In this document: piece by piece, positions 37,118 to 45,502 of the stretch
How the letters are laid out: each line of letters begins with the position of its first letter
How positions within the stretch are numbered: the first letter of the stretch is position 1
Assembly: GCF_006443095.1 (NCBI RefSeq)
Contig: NZ_VFWZ01000002.1
Span: 620,001 to 684,000 of the forward strand
DNA: 64,000 nucleotides
Source: Aquimarina algicola
Lineage (GTDB): Bacteria; Bacteroidota; Bacteroidia; Flavobacteriales; Flavobacteriaceae
Reading direction: 5' to 3'
The notes under the pieces: generated by a model
The model's database searches: none
Told to the model about the DNA's origin: nothing
Seen by the model: the letters and a program-made list of their open reading frames with translations, nothing else
Program-made: the position numbers and the translations under genes

Positions 37118-38047
37118 ATGGATTTTCAAAAAGAAATTAATAAAACTACAGGATTTACAAACTTGGAGTTATTGGCAAAACAAGTTGTCGAAGGTTTTAT
37201 TTCTGGCATCCATAAAAGTCCTTTTCATGGTTTCTCTGCAGAGTTTGCAGAACATAAAGTGTATAATTCTGGCGAAAGCACAAAACACATTGATTGGAAA
37301 CTTTTTGCAAAAACCGATAAGCTTTTCACAAAACGATATGAAGAAGAAACAAATCTAAGATGCCATATCATTATTGACAATTCTTCTTCAATGCATTATC
37401 CCAAAGTTAAAGAACACCATCTGGAATCTTTAAATAAAATAAGTTTTTCTGTGTTGGCTACTGCATGCTTAATGAATGTTTTAAAAAAACAAAGAGATGC
37501 AGTAGGTTTGAGCATATATAGTGATCAATATGAATATTACACTCCAGAAAAAGGCAGTGAACGGCATCATCAAATGCTTTTAAACAGACTTAATGAAACG
37601 ATTACAAGCATTCCAAGCAATAAAAACACAGATACTTTTAAGTATTTACACCTTATTGCCGAAAAAATACGCAGAAGATCATTAATATTTTTGTTTACCG
37701 ATATGCTACAAGCATCATCGCAACCTAATAAACTATTTGAAGCGCTTAGACATCTTAAATACAACAAACACGAGGTTGTTCTTTTTCACACATATGACAG
37801 CATAAAAGAGCTAAATTTTGATTTTAAAAATTTACCCACTCGATTTGTTGATGTTGAAACAGGCGATCACATCAATTTGTATGCTGATAATATTAAGGAT
37901 AATTACAGAAAAGCGATTTCATCATATTTTTATGATTTAAAAATGAAATGTACCCAATATGGGATTAAATATGTTGAGGCAGATACCACAAAAAGTTTCA
38001 ATAAAATATTGATGACATATTTTACTGAAAGACAAAAGTTTGCGTAA
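37118..38047 (+). CDS. DUF58 domain protein
   Basis: 309 residues. The DUF58 signature HIDWKLFAKTDKLFTKRYEEETNL is clear, followed by a von Willebrand A-like fold with a MIDAS-type start (IIIDNSSSMHYP: D-x-S-x-S). It has no membrane helix, so it is cytoplasmic. DUF58 proteins usually work beside a MoxR AAA+ ATPase, but no moxR gene is adjacent here. A TAATTTTG box (37071-37078) lies 40 bases upstream. Confidence 0.88.
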   Translation: MDFQKEINKTTGFTNLELLAKQVVEGFISGIHKSPFHGFSAEFAEHKVYNSGESTKHIDWKLFAKTDKLFTKRYEEETNLRCHIIIDNSSSMHYPKVKEHHLESLNKISFSVLATACLMNVLKKQRDAVGLSIYSDQYEYYTPEKGSERHHQMLLNRLNETITSIPSNKNTDTFKYLHLIAEKIRRRSLIFLFTDMLQASSQPNKLFEALRHLKYNKHEVVLFHTYDSIKELNFDFKNLPTRFVDVETGDHINLYADNIKDNYRKAISSYFYDLKMKCTQYGIKYVEADTTKSFNKILMTYFTERQKFA

Positions 38048-38084
38048 ACACTTTTATTTAATCGAAAAAAAAGTTGGAAAAATA

Positions 38085-38115
38085 TTTGTGAGTAACAAAA
38101 TGAGGTGTATATTTG
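38085..38115 (+). promoter_or_regulatory. Promoter of tRNA-Asp
   Basis: TTTG (38085-38088), exactly 19 bases, TATATTTG (38108-38115): a full match to the Bacteroidota consensus promoter. The tRNA begins 18 bases further on. Confidence 0.75.
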
Positions 38116-38133
38116 CATCCGCAATAAGGTACT

Positions 38134-38207
38134 GGTCTGGTAGTTCAGTTGGTTAGAATACCTGCCTGTCACGCAGGGGGTCGCGGGTTCGAGTCCCGTC
38201 CAGACCG
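38134..38207 (+). tRNA. tRNA-Asp (anticodon GUC)
   Basis: Acceptor stem GGTCTGG/CCAGACC (38134-38140, 38200-38206), D stem GTTC/GAAT, anticodon stem CCTGC/GCAGG (38161-38165, 38173-38177) with loop CTGTCAC and anticodon GTC at 38168-38170, T arm GCGGG-TTCGAGT-CCCGT, discriminator G at 38207. The CCA end is not encoded. The 3' half is the likely attachment site of the element to its right. Confidence 0.97.
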
Positions 38208-38231
38208 CTTAAAGGGTTAACAAAACCCCTC

Positions 38232-38275
38232 AAAACCTTGTAAATCCTATGATTTACAAGGTTTTCTTTTTTTAG
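38232..38275 (+). terminator. Strong terminator after tRNA-Asp
   Basis: AAAACCTTGTAAATC (38232-38246), loop CTAT, GATTTACAAGGTTTT (38251-38265), then a T run to 38273. A perfect 15-bp stem. Confidence 0.85.
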
Positions 38276-38322
38276 AGCAATCATATAATTTGATATCATT
38301 TGCATCTAAAAGGTCACAAATC

Positions 38323-38356
38323 GTCAACATATCTTCTTTATCAAAATTATGTTGAC
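38323..38356. promoter_or_regulatory. Inverted repeat in the integrase leader
   Basis: GTCAACATA (38323-38331) and TATGTTGAC (38348-38356), a perfect 9-bp inverted repeat with a 16-base gap, about 80 bases before the recombinase gene. It may be a recombinase arm-type or regulator site. The function is a guess. Confidence 0.4.
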
Positions 38357-38437
38357 AGAATAACGTAACTTACTCGTAGTTAATATAGTTGATTTGACTT
38401 TCGTCCAGTAATGTTTAACCATTAAAAGACGACAACT

Positions 38438-39682
38438 ATGCGAACTTCATCAACATTTTCAGTACTGTTTTGGGTGTACGGTAAACGTGCTGTAAACAAC
38501 AAGGCAAACATCTACGTTCGACTTACCCAAAATGGTAAGCGCGTGAACATTAGCCTTAAAAAGAAAATTGAAATTACCACTTGGGATGAGAAAACCCAAA
38601 GGGCTAATGGAACCGGTAAAGATTCACGTATTCTCAATCTTTATTTGAACGAGGTGCAATCAAAGATTTATCGAATATACGAGGACTTCAAAAAGGCAGA
38701 AAAACCATTTACTTCCCAAATGGTCAAGGCTAGATTTTTGGGCGAAGACAAAAAGCGCTTTTCTTTTCAAAACCTTATTGATTATTACAATGAAAAAATG
38801 CAGCATAAACTGCATAAAAATACGATGGGTCAATATAAAACTAGCCAAAGATATATGCTAGAGTATATCTTAAAAGAGTATGAGGAAACTGATATTTTTA
38901 TTTCTGAACTAGATTATAGTTTTGTTATTGGCTTTGAGGATTTTCTACGCTCTTATGTTCCCAAACCAGGACAAAGTAAAATCGGCAACAATACAGCTAT
39001 GAAACATATAAAACGTCTTCGTAGAATGGTAACCCTTGCCTATCGAATGGAATGGTTGGATAGAGACCCTTTTATTAATTTTAAAATGAAGATTGAAAAG
39101 AAAGAGCGTGAGTTTTTGACTAGTGAAGAGTTGCAGAGTATCGAAGACTTGAACTCTTCGATTGAGCGTCTTCTGGTTGTCAAAGATTTGTTCGTTTTTA
39201 GCTGTTATACCGGTATCTCATATAGTGATATTATAGAGTTGACTAGCGACAATATTGTAATTGGTATAGATGGTAATCCGTGGATAATGGCAGATAGGAT
39301 TAAAACAGGCACACCATTTAAAATTCCATTATTAAATCAAGCACAAGTTTTAGTCGATAAGTACAAAGACCACCTTAGAACCCATAATAGTAGTAACCTT
39401 CTTCCGAAACTTTCAAACCAAAAACTAAATAGCTATTTAAAGGAAATAGCTGACCTGTGTGGCATCAAAAAGAACCTAACCTTCCATATGGCAAGACATA
39501 CGTTTGCAACAACTGTTACTTTAAGTAATGGTGTTCCTATCGAAACTGTTTCAAAATTGTTAGGTCATACCAAATTATCCACCACTCAAATTTATGCAAG
39601 AGTTGTAGAAAAAAAGGTTAGTGATGATATGGCGCTTTTAAGGGATAAAATGGGTCAGCGAAAAATGGAAAGAGCTGTTTGA
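38438..39682 (+). CDS. Tyrosine recombinase (integrase), IntDOT-like active site
   Basis: 414 residues. An N-terminal arm-type DNA-binding domain (STFSVLFWVYGKRAVNNKANIYVRL), a SAM-like core-binding domain (about 115-215) and the catalytic domain. Catalytic residues: His350 and Arg353 in FHMARHTFAT, His377 in LLGHTKLSTTQ and the nucleophile Tyr386 in IYARV. The place of the first catalytic arginine reads CYTGISYSD, with Ser261 instead of Arg. The same exchange is known in IntDOT of Bacteroides conjugative transposons. It lies 230 bases right of tRNA-Asp and points inward, so it is the likely integrase of the island. No excisionase is visible. Confidence 0.93.
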   Translation: MRTSSTFSVLFWVYGKRAVNNKANIYVRLTQNGKRVNISLKKKIEITTWDEKTQRANGTGKDSRILNLYLNEVQSKIYRIYEDFKKAEKPFTSQMVKARFLGEDKKRFSFQNLIDYYNEKMQHKLHKNTMGQYKTSQRYMLEYILKEYEETDIFISELDYSFVIGFEDFLRSYVPKPGQSKIGNNTAMKHIKRLRRMVTLAYRMEWLDRDPFINFKMKIEKKEREFLTSEELQSIEDLNSSIERLLVVKDLFVFSCYTGISYSDIIELTSDNIVIGIDGNPWIMADRIKTGTPFKIPLLNQAQVLVDKYKDHLRTHNSSNLLPKLSNQKLNSYLKEIADLCGIKKNLTFHMARHTFATTVTLSNGVPIETVSKLLGHTKLSTTQIYARVVEKKVSDDMALLRDKMGQRKMERAV

Positions 39683-39854
39683 AGAAATTTAACAATATCG
39701 TCATTGTAAACGTGCCTTATTTAGATAAAGAATTGTTTTCTAAATACCATTAATACTTGTCCTAGAATTATGCATTTGATTTAATAGATATTGTAACATT
39801 AATTTTAACTATTTTGAACACAATTAAATTGTGTATAAAAATGAGATTATAATT

Positions 39855-41099
39855 ATGTCAATACCTATAGTACTGGATAAATCAACATTTCAAGGCCTCA
39901 ATTATGATGATATAGTTGAACTTCATAAATATTATATTGTGAACATCACACCTCTACTGGTTTCAGAAATTCTGGGTGACCTTGCAAAAGAAGAAAAAGA
40001 AGGAAAGAAACCACCTAAAGACCAAGTTACAGATTTAGCAAAAAAAATGTTTCCATATAACGCCTATGTTAATATGGATTATAAATTGCTAGTTGAAAAA
40101 TCTTTAACTGGTGAATTTACAACTGCCCATAACAGACCATTTCTAAGCGCTCAAAAATCTATTAATACTCCTACGAAAAAAGGGATGACTTTCGTTGAGA
40201 CAGAAGAAGAACTATCTATAAAGCGTTGGAAAAGAGGTGAGTTCGACACTATGGATGAAATTATTGCCAATGTATGGCGAACAGAATCCAAGGATGAAGC
40301 CGTGGTGAAAACATTCAAAGAAAAATTTGACCATCTTAAAGACATAAAAATAAGAGACCATAAACCTTCAAATGAAGAAAAGTTTTCAAGCTTGAAGGAA
40401 AGGCTGAAAGAACGCCTTTACATCGAAATTGAGCCAGTTGATACTTTAAATCTTGTGATGGAATATTTTGACATAAATCCTGATTTAAAAAATTCTATTG
40501 AATCCAGATGGAAAAATGAATCGCATCCAGATTTACAGAGTTTGGCAGAATATGCAATCTATTGTTATGAAGTGGTCAGTCTATACTATATTGGAATTAA
40601 TAATTCGTTATGCGGTGAGAGATTGACAAATCTTTTGGATTTGGGATACTTGTTTTATGCGCCATTTGCAAGAGTATTTAGTACCAACGACAGATTTCTA
40701 AGAAATTTGTTTTTTGCGGTAGACCCTAATGATACATTCTTTGTCACATTACCAGAATTAAAAGAAGATTTCAAAAAATTTCAAACCTTAAATAAGGAAG
40801 GGGAAGTATTTAATGAACCACCAAACAAAGATTCAGAAACATATCGAATTTGGGATAGTGTTTTCAATATGGAACTTACCCGAAGACTTAAACCTTCCGC
40901 AGCGGAAATAAAAAGAAAAGAAGCTGAGTTAGAAGAAATTCTCAATATTGCCGAAACCGGAAAGGAAGGTGATTTTGAGGGGGAACCAGATTTTGTTACA
41001 AAAGAAACTTTTATATCTCCAGATGACCCTTGTCCTTGTAAAAGCGGTATTGCTTTCAAAGATTGTCACTTAGCTAAGGCTCAAAACAGGACCAACTAA
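39855..41099 (+). CDS. SEC-C motif protein with possible PIN-like N-terminus
   Basis: 414 residues from the ATG at 39855; the GTG at 39831 lacks a reason to be used. The C-terminal 25 residues are a SEC-C zinc motif: DDPCPCKSGIAFKDCHLA. The N-terminus reads IPIVLDKSTFQGL and then LLVSEILGDLAKE, which resembles the opening of PIN-like nucleases (Asp after a hydrophobic strand, then S-E-I in the next helix). The middle is helical and charged with no known motif. First cargo gene after the integrase and separate from the metal genes. Possible RNA- or defence-related function; this is inference. Confidence 0.7.
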   Translation: MSIPIVLDKSTFQGLNYDDIVELHKYYIVNITPLLVSEILGDLAKEEKEGKKPPKDQVTDLAKKMFPYNAYVNMDYKLLVEKSLTGEFTTAHNRPFLSAQKSINTPTKKGMTFVETEEELSIKRWKRGEFDTMDEIIANVWRTESKDEAVVKTFKEKFDHLKDIKIRDHKPSNEEKFSSLKERLKERLYIEIEPVDTLNLVMEYFDINPDLKNSIESRWKNESHPDLQSLAEYAIYCYEVVSLYYIGINNSLCGERLTNLLDLGYLFYAPFARVFSTNDRFLRNLFFAVDPNDTFFVTLPELKEDFKKFQTLNKEGEVFNEPPNKDSETYRIWDSVFNMELTRRLKPSAAEIKRKEAELEEILNIAETGKEGDFEGEPDFVTKETFISPDDPCPCKSGIAFKDCHLAKAQNRTN

Positions 41100-41201
41100 T
41101 TGTGAATAATATTGATAGAATTATTTAGATATAAGGCTTGGAAAAGCTGTGTTTTCAAAATTAAAATTCTGTTAATCCCAATAAAAATTGTTAAATTTTT
41201 G

Positions 41202-41209
41202 TAACTTTG
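41202..41209 (+). promoter_or_regulatory. -7 promoter element of the copper block
   Basis: TAACTTTG, an exact TAnnTTTG box, only 8 bases before the ATG at 41218. If used, the mRNA would be almost leaderless. No clear -33 box at the standard distance (a TTG at 41188 is too close). Confidence 0.45.
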
Positions 41210-41217
41210 CCCTCTAA

Positions 41218-41637
41218 ATGAAACAGATTTTCCATAAAATATTATCCGTTTTGATGGCTTTTGTAGTCTTATTTACTACAATGTCATTTACTGTTGATAT
41301 GCATTATTGTGGGGATTCTTTAGTTGATTTTTCGGTTTTTACCAAAGCGGAAAGTTGTGGTATGGAAAAAGCACAGCCAGTAAAAAGTTGTGAAAATCCA
41401 ACAATGACTGAAAAAGATTGCTGTACTGACCAGCAATTTGTTAAGGAAGGTAACGAAGACTTAAAAACATCTTTCGATAAACTTACATTCGAGCAACAAA
41501 TTTTTGTTGCAACATTTTTCTACACATACATAAATCGCTTTAAAGGTCTAGACGAGAACATCGTTCCTTTCAAGCATTATTCGCCCCCCTTTGTCGAGCG
41601 CGACATTCAAACGCTCTACGAGACATACTTAATTTGA
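41218..41637 (+). CDS. Secreted HYC/CC/PP-motif metal-associated protein
   Basis: 139 residues with a signal peptide (about 1-26). The mature part has VDMHYCGDSLVDFS, ESCGMEK, KDCCTDQQF and a C-terminal HYSPPFVERD, matching the Bacteroidota 'HYC_CC_PP' family, which sits next to copper and heavy-metal efflux genes. Three to four Cys plus the HYC His could bind Cu(I). It is the first gene of the copper block, 118 bases ahead of the RND pump gene. Confidence 0.75.
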   Translation: MKQIFHKILSVLMAFVVLFTTMSFTVDMHYCGDSLVDFSVFTKAESCGMEKAQPVKSCENPTMTEKDCCTDQQFVKEGNEDLKTSFDKLTFEQQIFVATFFYTYINRFKGLDENIVPFKHYSPPFVERDIQTLYETYLI

Positions 41638-41640
41638 TTT

Positions 41641-41743
41641 TTAGACAGTAAATATCTCGCCCTGCGGTCTTCCGTTTGGGCTCGTTTTGTTGTGTTCTTT
41701 TTTCAGAAACACATCAAGACCAACTTTTTGTATAACTGTCTAA
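41641..41743 (+). promoter_or_regulatory. Structured leader in front of the CusA-type pump gene
   Basis: An outer 9-bp stem TTAGACAGT (41641-41649) with ACTGTCTAA (41735-41743) encloses two hairpins: GCCCTGCGG/CCGTTTGGGC (41659-41681) and TGTGTTCT/AGAAACACA (41691-41713, one bulged A). This forms a possible three-way junction ending 12 bases before the ATG. The first inner hairpin is followed by TCGTTTT, so an attenuator is another reading. Confidence 0.4.
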
Positions 41744-41755
41744 TTATCATTCTAT

Positions 41756-44700
41756 ATGCTCAATAAAAGCATAAAATTTTTAATCGAGAACAAACTCGTA
41801 GCGGTACTGATGCTCGCTCTATTTGTGGGTTGGGGTATTGTAAATGCGCCCTTTGGTTGGGAAACTGGCATACTGCCTAGTAACCCCGTTGCCGTGGATG
41901 CCATACCTGATATTGGCGAAAATCAGCAAATCGTCTTTACCAAATGGCAAGGACGTTCGCCACAGGATATTGAAGACCAAATTACCTATCCACTCACTAC
42001 TTCATTATTGGGAATACCTGGGGTGAAAACCATTAGAAGTTCCTCAATGTTCGGGTTTTCAAGCATCTATATCATTTTTGAAGAGGATATAGAATTCTAT
42101 TGGTCACGAAGTCGAATCCTTGAAAAACTCAACTCACTTCCTAGTGGATTACTACCTGATGGTGTAAACCCAGCTTTAGGGCCTGATGCCACGGGATTAG
42201 GACAAATTTTCTGGTACACATTAGAAGGGCGAGATACCGATGGTAATGTTACAGGCGGATGGGATTTACAGGAACTTCGCAGTATTCAAGACTATTACGT
42301 GAAATATGCGTTATCCTCTGCAAGCGGTGTTTCAGAAGTGGCTTCTATTGGTGGTTATGTTCAGGAATATCAAGTGGACGTAAATCCTGAATTGATGCGC
42401 CAGTATAACATTGGGCTGACTGATATTGTAAAAGCTGTTAAACACAGTAATCAAGACATCGGTGCTCAAACGTTAGAAATGAATCAAGCAGAATATCTCG
42501 TCCGTGGATTGGGCTATGTGAAGTCTATTGAGGATATAGAAAATGCTGTTGTTACTTCTGAAAATTTCACTTCTTTAAGAATAAAAGACGTTGGTAAAGT
42601 TCATTTAGGGCCAGCTACAAGACGTGGCATTCTTGATAAAGAAGGTGCGGAAGTTGTCGGCGGTGTGGTTGTGGCTCGATATGGTGCAAATCCTATGGAA
42701 GTCATTAACAATGTTAAAGACCAAATCAACGATTTAAGTGCCGGACTACCTTCTAAAGAATTGGCCGATGGTCGCACTTCGCAAGTTACCATAGTTCCGT
42801 TTTATGACCGTACCGAACTCATTCAAGAAACATTAGGCACGCTGAATGAAGCCTTAACGCTAGAAATTTTAATTACAATTCTAGTTATCATCATAATGGT
42901 CTTTAACCTTAGAGCGTCTGTTCTGATTTCCGGACTATTACCTGTTGCGGTATTGATGGTTTTTATTGCGATGAAACTTTTCAATGTAGATGCGAACATT
43001 GTAGCACTTTCTGGAATCGCCATTGCCATAGGTACAATGGTCGATGTAGGTGTAATTCTGTCCGAAAATATTATTAGGCATTTGGATATGGAAAACACCG
43101 ATTCTGAAGGAAATAAGCTGCCTATAAATACAGTCGTTTATAATGCGACCACAGAAGTTTCAGGTGCAATTCTTACGGCTGTACTAACCACCATTATTAG
43201 CTTTGTTCCAGTCTTTACAATGGTAGGTGCTGAAGGGAAATTATTCCGCCCGTTAGCCTTTACCAAGACAATGGCACTTACAGCGTCTATTATTGTCGCT
43301 CTATTTTTAATCCCACCATTTGCAGCTTTTTTATTCCGAAAGAAAAGCCTCAAAAACCCATTCAAATACATACTTAATATTTCTTTGATAATTGCGGGGA
43401 TAATCGCAATGATATATGGGTTCTGGTTAGGTCTTATATTGATTGCCTTTGGTGCTTCTGGAATTGCTGGATTACAAGGAAAGTTGACCGAACAGAAAGC
43501 AAATTTGGTCAACATCATCATTTCATCGGTAGCCATTGTTTTCTTATTGGCTGAATACTGGCGACCCTTAGGTTTTGACCGAAGCATTGCAATGAACCTC
43601 ATTTTTGTAAGTATCGTTTGCTTTGGATTGCTAGGTACATTTTGGGTCTTTCGCAAATACTATACAAGAATTTTAAGATGGGCTTTACGGAATAAATTTC
43701 TATTCCTTTCTATGCCAACGGCTATAGTCATATTCGGTGTTCTCATTATGCAGAATACTGGTAAGGAATTTATGCCTTCACTAAACGAGGGTTCATTCCT
43801 GTTGATGCCAACATCTTTACCGCACGCAGGGGTTGAAGAAAATAAACGGATTTTACAGCAATTGGATATGGCCGTCGCCACTATCCCTGAAATAAAAACG
43901 GTGGTCGGTAAATCTGGACGAACCGAGTCTGCGCTTGACCCTGCACCGCTTTCGATGTACGAAAATGTTATTCAGTACAAGTCTGAATATATGATGAATC
44001 TGGAAGGAAAACGAGAGCGATACAGAGTCAATGATGACGGGCTTTTTGTTCTAAAAAATAACAAATTGGTCATCAACCCTAATAATGAAGTTGAAAATGA
44101 TGCAAACTATGAAGCATCACAACTACAAACTACTGTTACAAGAAATGAATTGATTGTTGATGATGACGGTGAATACTATCGAAATTGGCGTCCTGAAATT
44201 GAAAGTCCAGATGATATTTGGAATGAAATTGTAAGAGTCACAAAGCTGCCTGGCATTACTTCAGCACCAAAATTACAGCCGATTGAAACGAGGTTGGTAA
44301 TGTTGCAAACAGGAATGCGTGCGCCAATGGGCATTAAAGTCAAAGGCCAGAATTTAAGTGAAATCGAAGATTTTGGTCTTCAGCTTGAAGCTGTTCTAAA
44401 GCAGGCTGAAGGGGTTAAAGAGCAAGCTGTTTTTGCAGACCGTATCGTAGGTAAACCCTACTTGCTTATTGATATTGACAGAGAGCAACTTGCACGATAT
44501 GGCATTTCAATAATGAAGGTTCAGGAAATTTTGCAAGTAGCTGTAGGCGGAATGCCTCTCACGCAAACTGTGGAAGGGCGAGAACGCTATGCGGTTCGTG
44601 TACGTTATCCTCGTGAACTAAGAGAAAACCCAACGGACTTAAAGAATATTTATGTACCCGTAGAAAAAGGAAATCCTGTGCCTCTGGGTGAGTTGGTAGA

Positions 44701-45502
44701 TATTCGTTACGAACAAGGACCACAAGTCATAAAAAGTGAGGACACTTTTTTAGTAGGCTATGTCCTTTTTGATAAACTGGATGGTTTTGCTGAAGTGGAC
44801 GTGGTAGAAAATGCCCAAGCGTTAATTAAAGAGAAAATCGATAACGGTGAATTGACCGTTCCAAAAGGTATCAACTATCAATTTACAGGAACGTATGAAA
44901 ATCAATTACGGGCAGAGAAAACATTGTCTGTTGTTGTTCCATTGGCACTCATCATTATCTTTTTGATTCTTTATTTCCAGTTCCGTTCAGTCGCTACTTC
45001 GCTAATGGTATTTACAGGAATTGCGGTTGCCTTTGCAGGTGGTTTCCTAATGATATGGTTTTATGGTCAAGACTGGTTCTTGAACTTCAATTTCTTTGGC
45101 GAAAACTTGCGGGAATTGTTCCAGATGCACACTATAAATCTAAGTGTAGCAGTATGGGTCGGATTCATTGCGCTGTTCGGTATTGCTACCGATGATGGTG
45201 TTGTAATGGCGACCTACCTCACACAAACATTTGACCGAAATACACCGGAAAACAAAAATGAAATTCGTGATTCGATAGTAGAAGCTGGCGAAAAGCGAAT
45301 TCGTCCTTGCTTGATGACAACAGCAACAACCATACTAGCACTATTGCCCATTTTGACATCAACTGGTCGAGGAAGCGATATAATGATACCGATGGCCATA
45401 CCAAGTTTCGGTGGGATGCTTATAGCATTGATTACGCTGTTTGTTGTTCCTGTGCTATTCAGTATGAAAAAAGAATTTCAATTAAAACGAGCGAGCAAAT
45501 GA
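41756..45502 (+). CDS. cusA: CusA-class heavy-metal RND efflux pump (monovalent type)
   Basis: 1248 residues, about 200 longer than E. coli CusA. The extra length lies in additional hydrophobic segments between TM6 and TM7 (about residues 535-620) and an insert in the second periplasmic half (about 750-815). Membrane helix 4 reads LSGIAIAIGTMVDVGVILSE with Asp430 and Glu437, the pattern of the Cu(I)/Ag(I) subgroup. The periplasmic segment LVMLQTGMRAPMGIKVKG has Met849 in the context of a CusA metal-binding Met. It exports monovalent copper or silver from the periplasm by proton antiport. Its stop overlaps the TolC start (ATGA). Confidence 0.92.
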   Translation: MLNKSIKFLIENKLVAVLMLALFVGWGIVNAPFGWETGILPSNPVAVDAIPDIGENQQIVFTKWQGRSPQDIEDQITYPLTTSLLGIPGVKTIRSSSMFGFSSIYIIFEEDIEFYWSRSRILEKLNSLPSGLLPDGVNPALGPDATGLGQIFWYTLEGRDTDGNVTGGWDLQELRSIQDYYVKYALSSASGVSEVASIGGYVQEYQVDVNPELMRQYNIGLTDIVKAVKHSNQDIGAQTLEMNQAEYLVRGLGYVKSIEDIENAVVTSENFTSLRIKDVGKVHLGPATRRGILDKEGAEVVGGVVVARYGANPMEVINNVKDQINDLSAGLPSKELADGRTSQVTIVPFYDRTELIQETLGTLNEALTLEILITILVIIIMVFNLRASVLISGLLPVAVLMVFIAMKLFNVDANIVALSGIAIAIGTMVDVGVILSENIIRHLDMENTDSEGNKLPINTVVYNATTEVSGAILTAVLTTIISFVPVFTMVGAEGKLFRPLAFTKTMALTASIIVALFLIPPFAAFLFRKKSLKNPFKYILNISLIIAGIIAMIYGFWLGLILIAFGASGIAGLQGKLTEQKANLVNIIISSVAIVFLLAEYWRPLGFDRSIAMNLIFVSIVCFGLLGTFWVFRKYYTRILRWALRNKFLFLSMPTAIVIFGVLIMQNTGKEFMPSLNEGSFLLMPTSLPHAGVEENKRILQQLDMAVATIPEIKTVVGKSGRTESALDPAPLSMYENVIQYKSEYMMNLEGKRERYRVNDDGLFVLKNNKLVINPNNEVENDANYEASQLQTTVTRNELIVDDDGEYYRNWRPEIESPDDIWNEIVRVTKLPGITSAPKLQPIETRLVMLQTGMRAPMGIKVKGQNLSEIEDFGLQLEAVLKQAEGVKEQAVFADRIVGKPYLLIDIDREQLARYGISIMKVQEILQVAVGGMPLTQTVEGRERYAVRVRYPRELRENPTDLKNIYVPVEKGNPVPLGELVDIRYEQGPQVIKSEDTFLVGYVLFDKLDGFAEVDVVENAQALIKEKIDNGELTVPKGINYQFTGTYENQLRAEKTLSVVVPLALIIIFLILYFQFRSVATSLMVFTGIAVAFAGGFLMIWFYGQDWFLNFNFFGENLRELFQMHTINLSVAVWVGFIALFGIATDDGVVMATYLTQTFDRNTPENKNEIRDSIVEAGEKRIRPCLMTTATTILALLPILTSTGRGSDIMIPMAIPSFGGMLIALITLFVVPVLFSMKKEFQLKRASK

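Noticed and set aside
38183..38207. Second copy of the tRNA-Asp 3' end (attR) within the window
   Set aside because: I looked through the right-hand part and saw no repeat of the T-arm and acceptor sequence; it must be outside the window if present.
43138..43656. 172-codon reverse-strand open frame inside cusA
   Set aside because: It is the antisense shadow of a strongly conserved pump gene and its translation has no recognisable motif.
45307..45498. Longer start for the TolC gene inside cusA
   Set aside because: A normal signal peptide begins at the ATG at 45499, which overlaps the cusA stop in the usual ATGA way.
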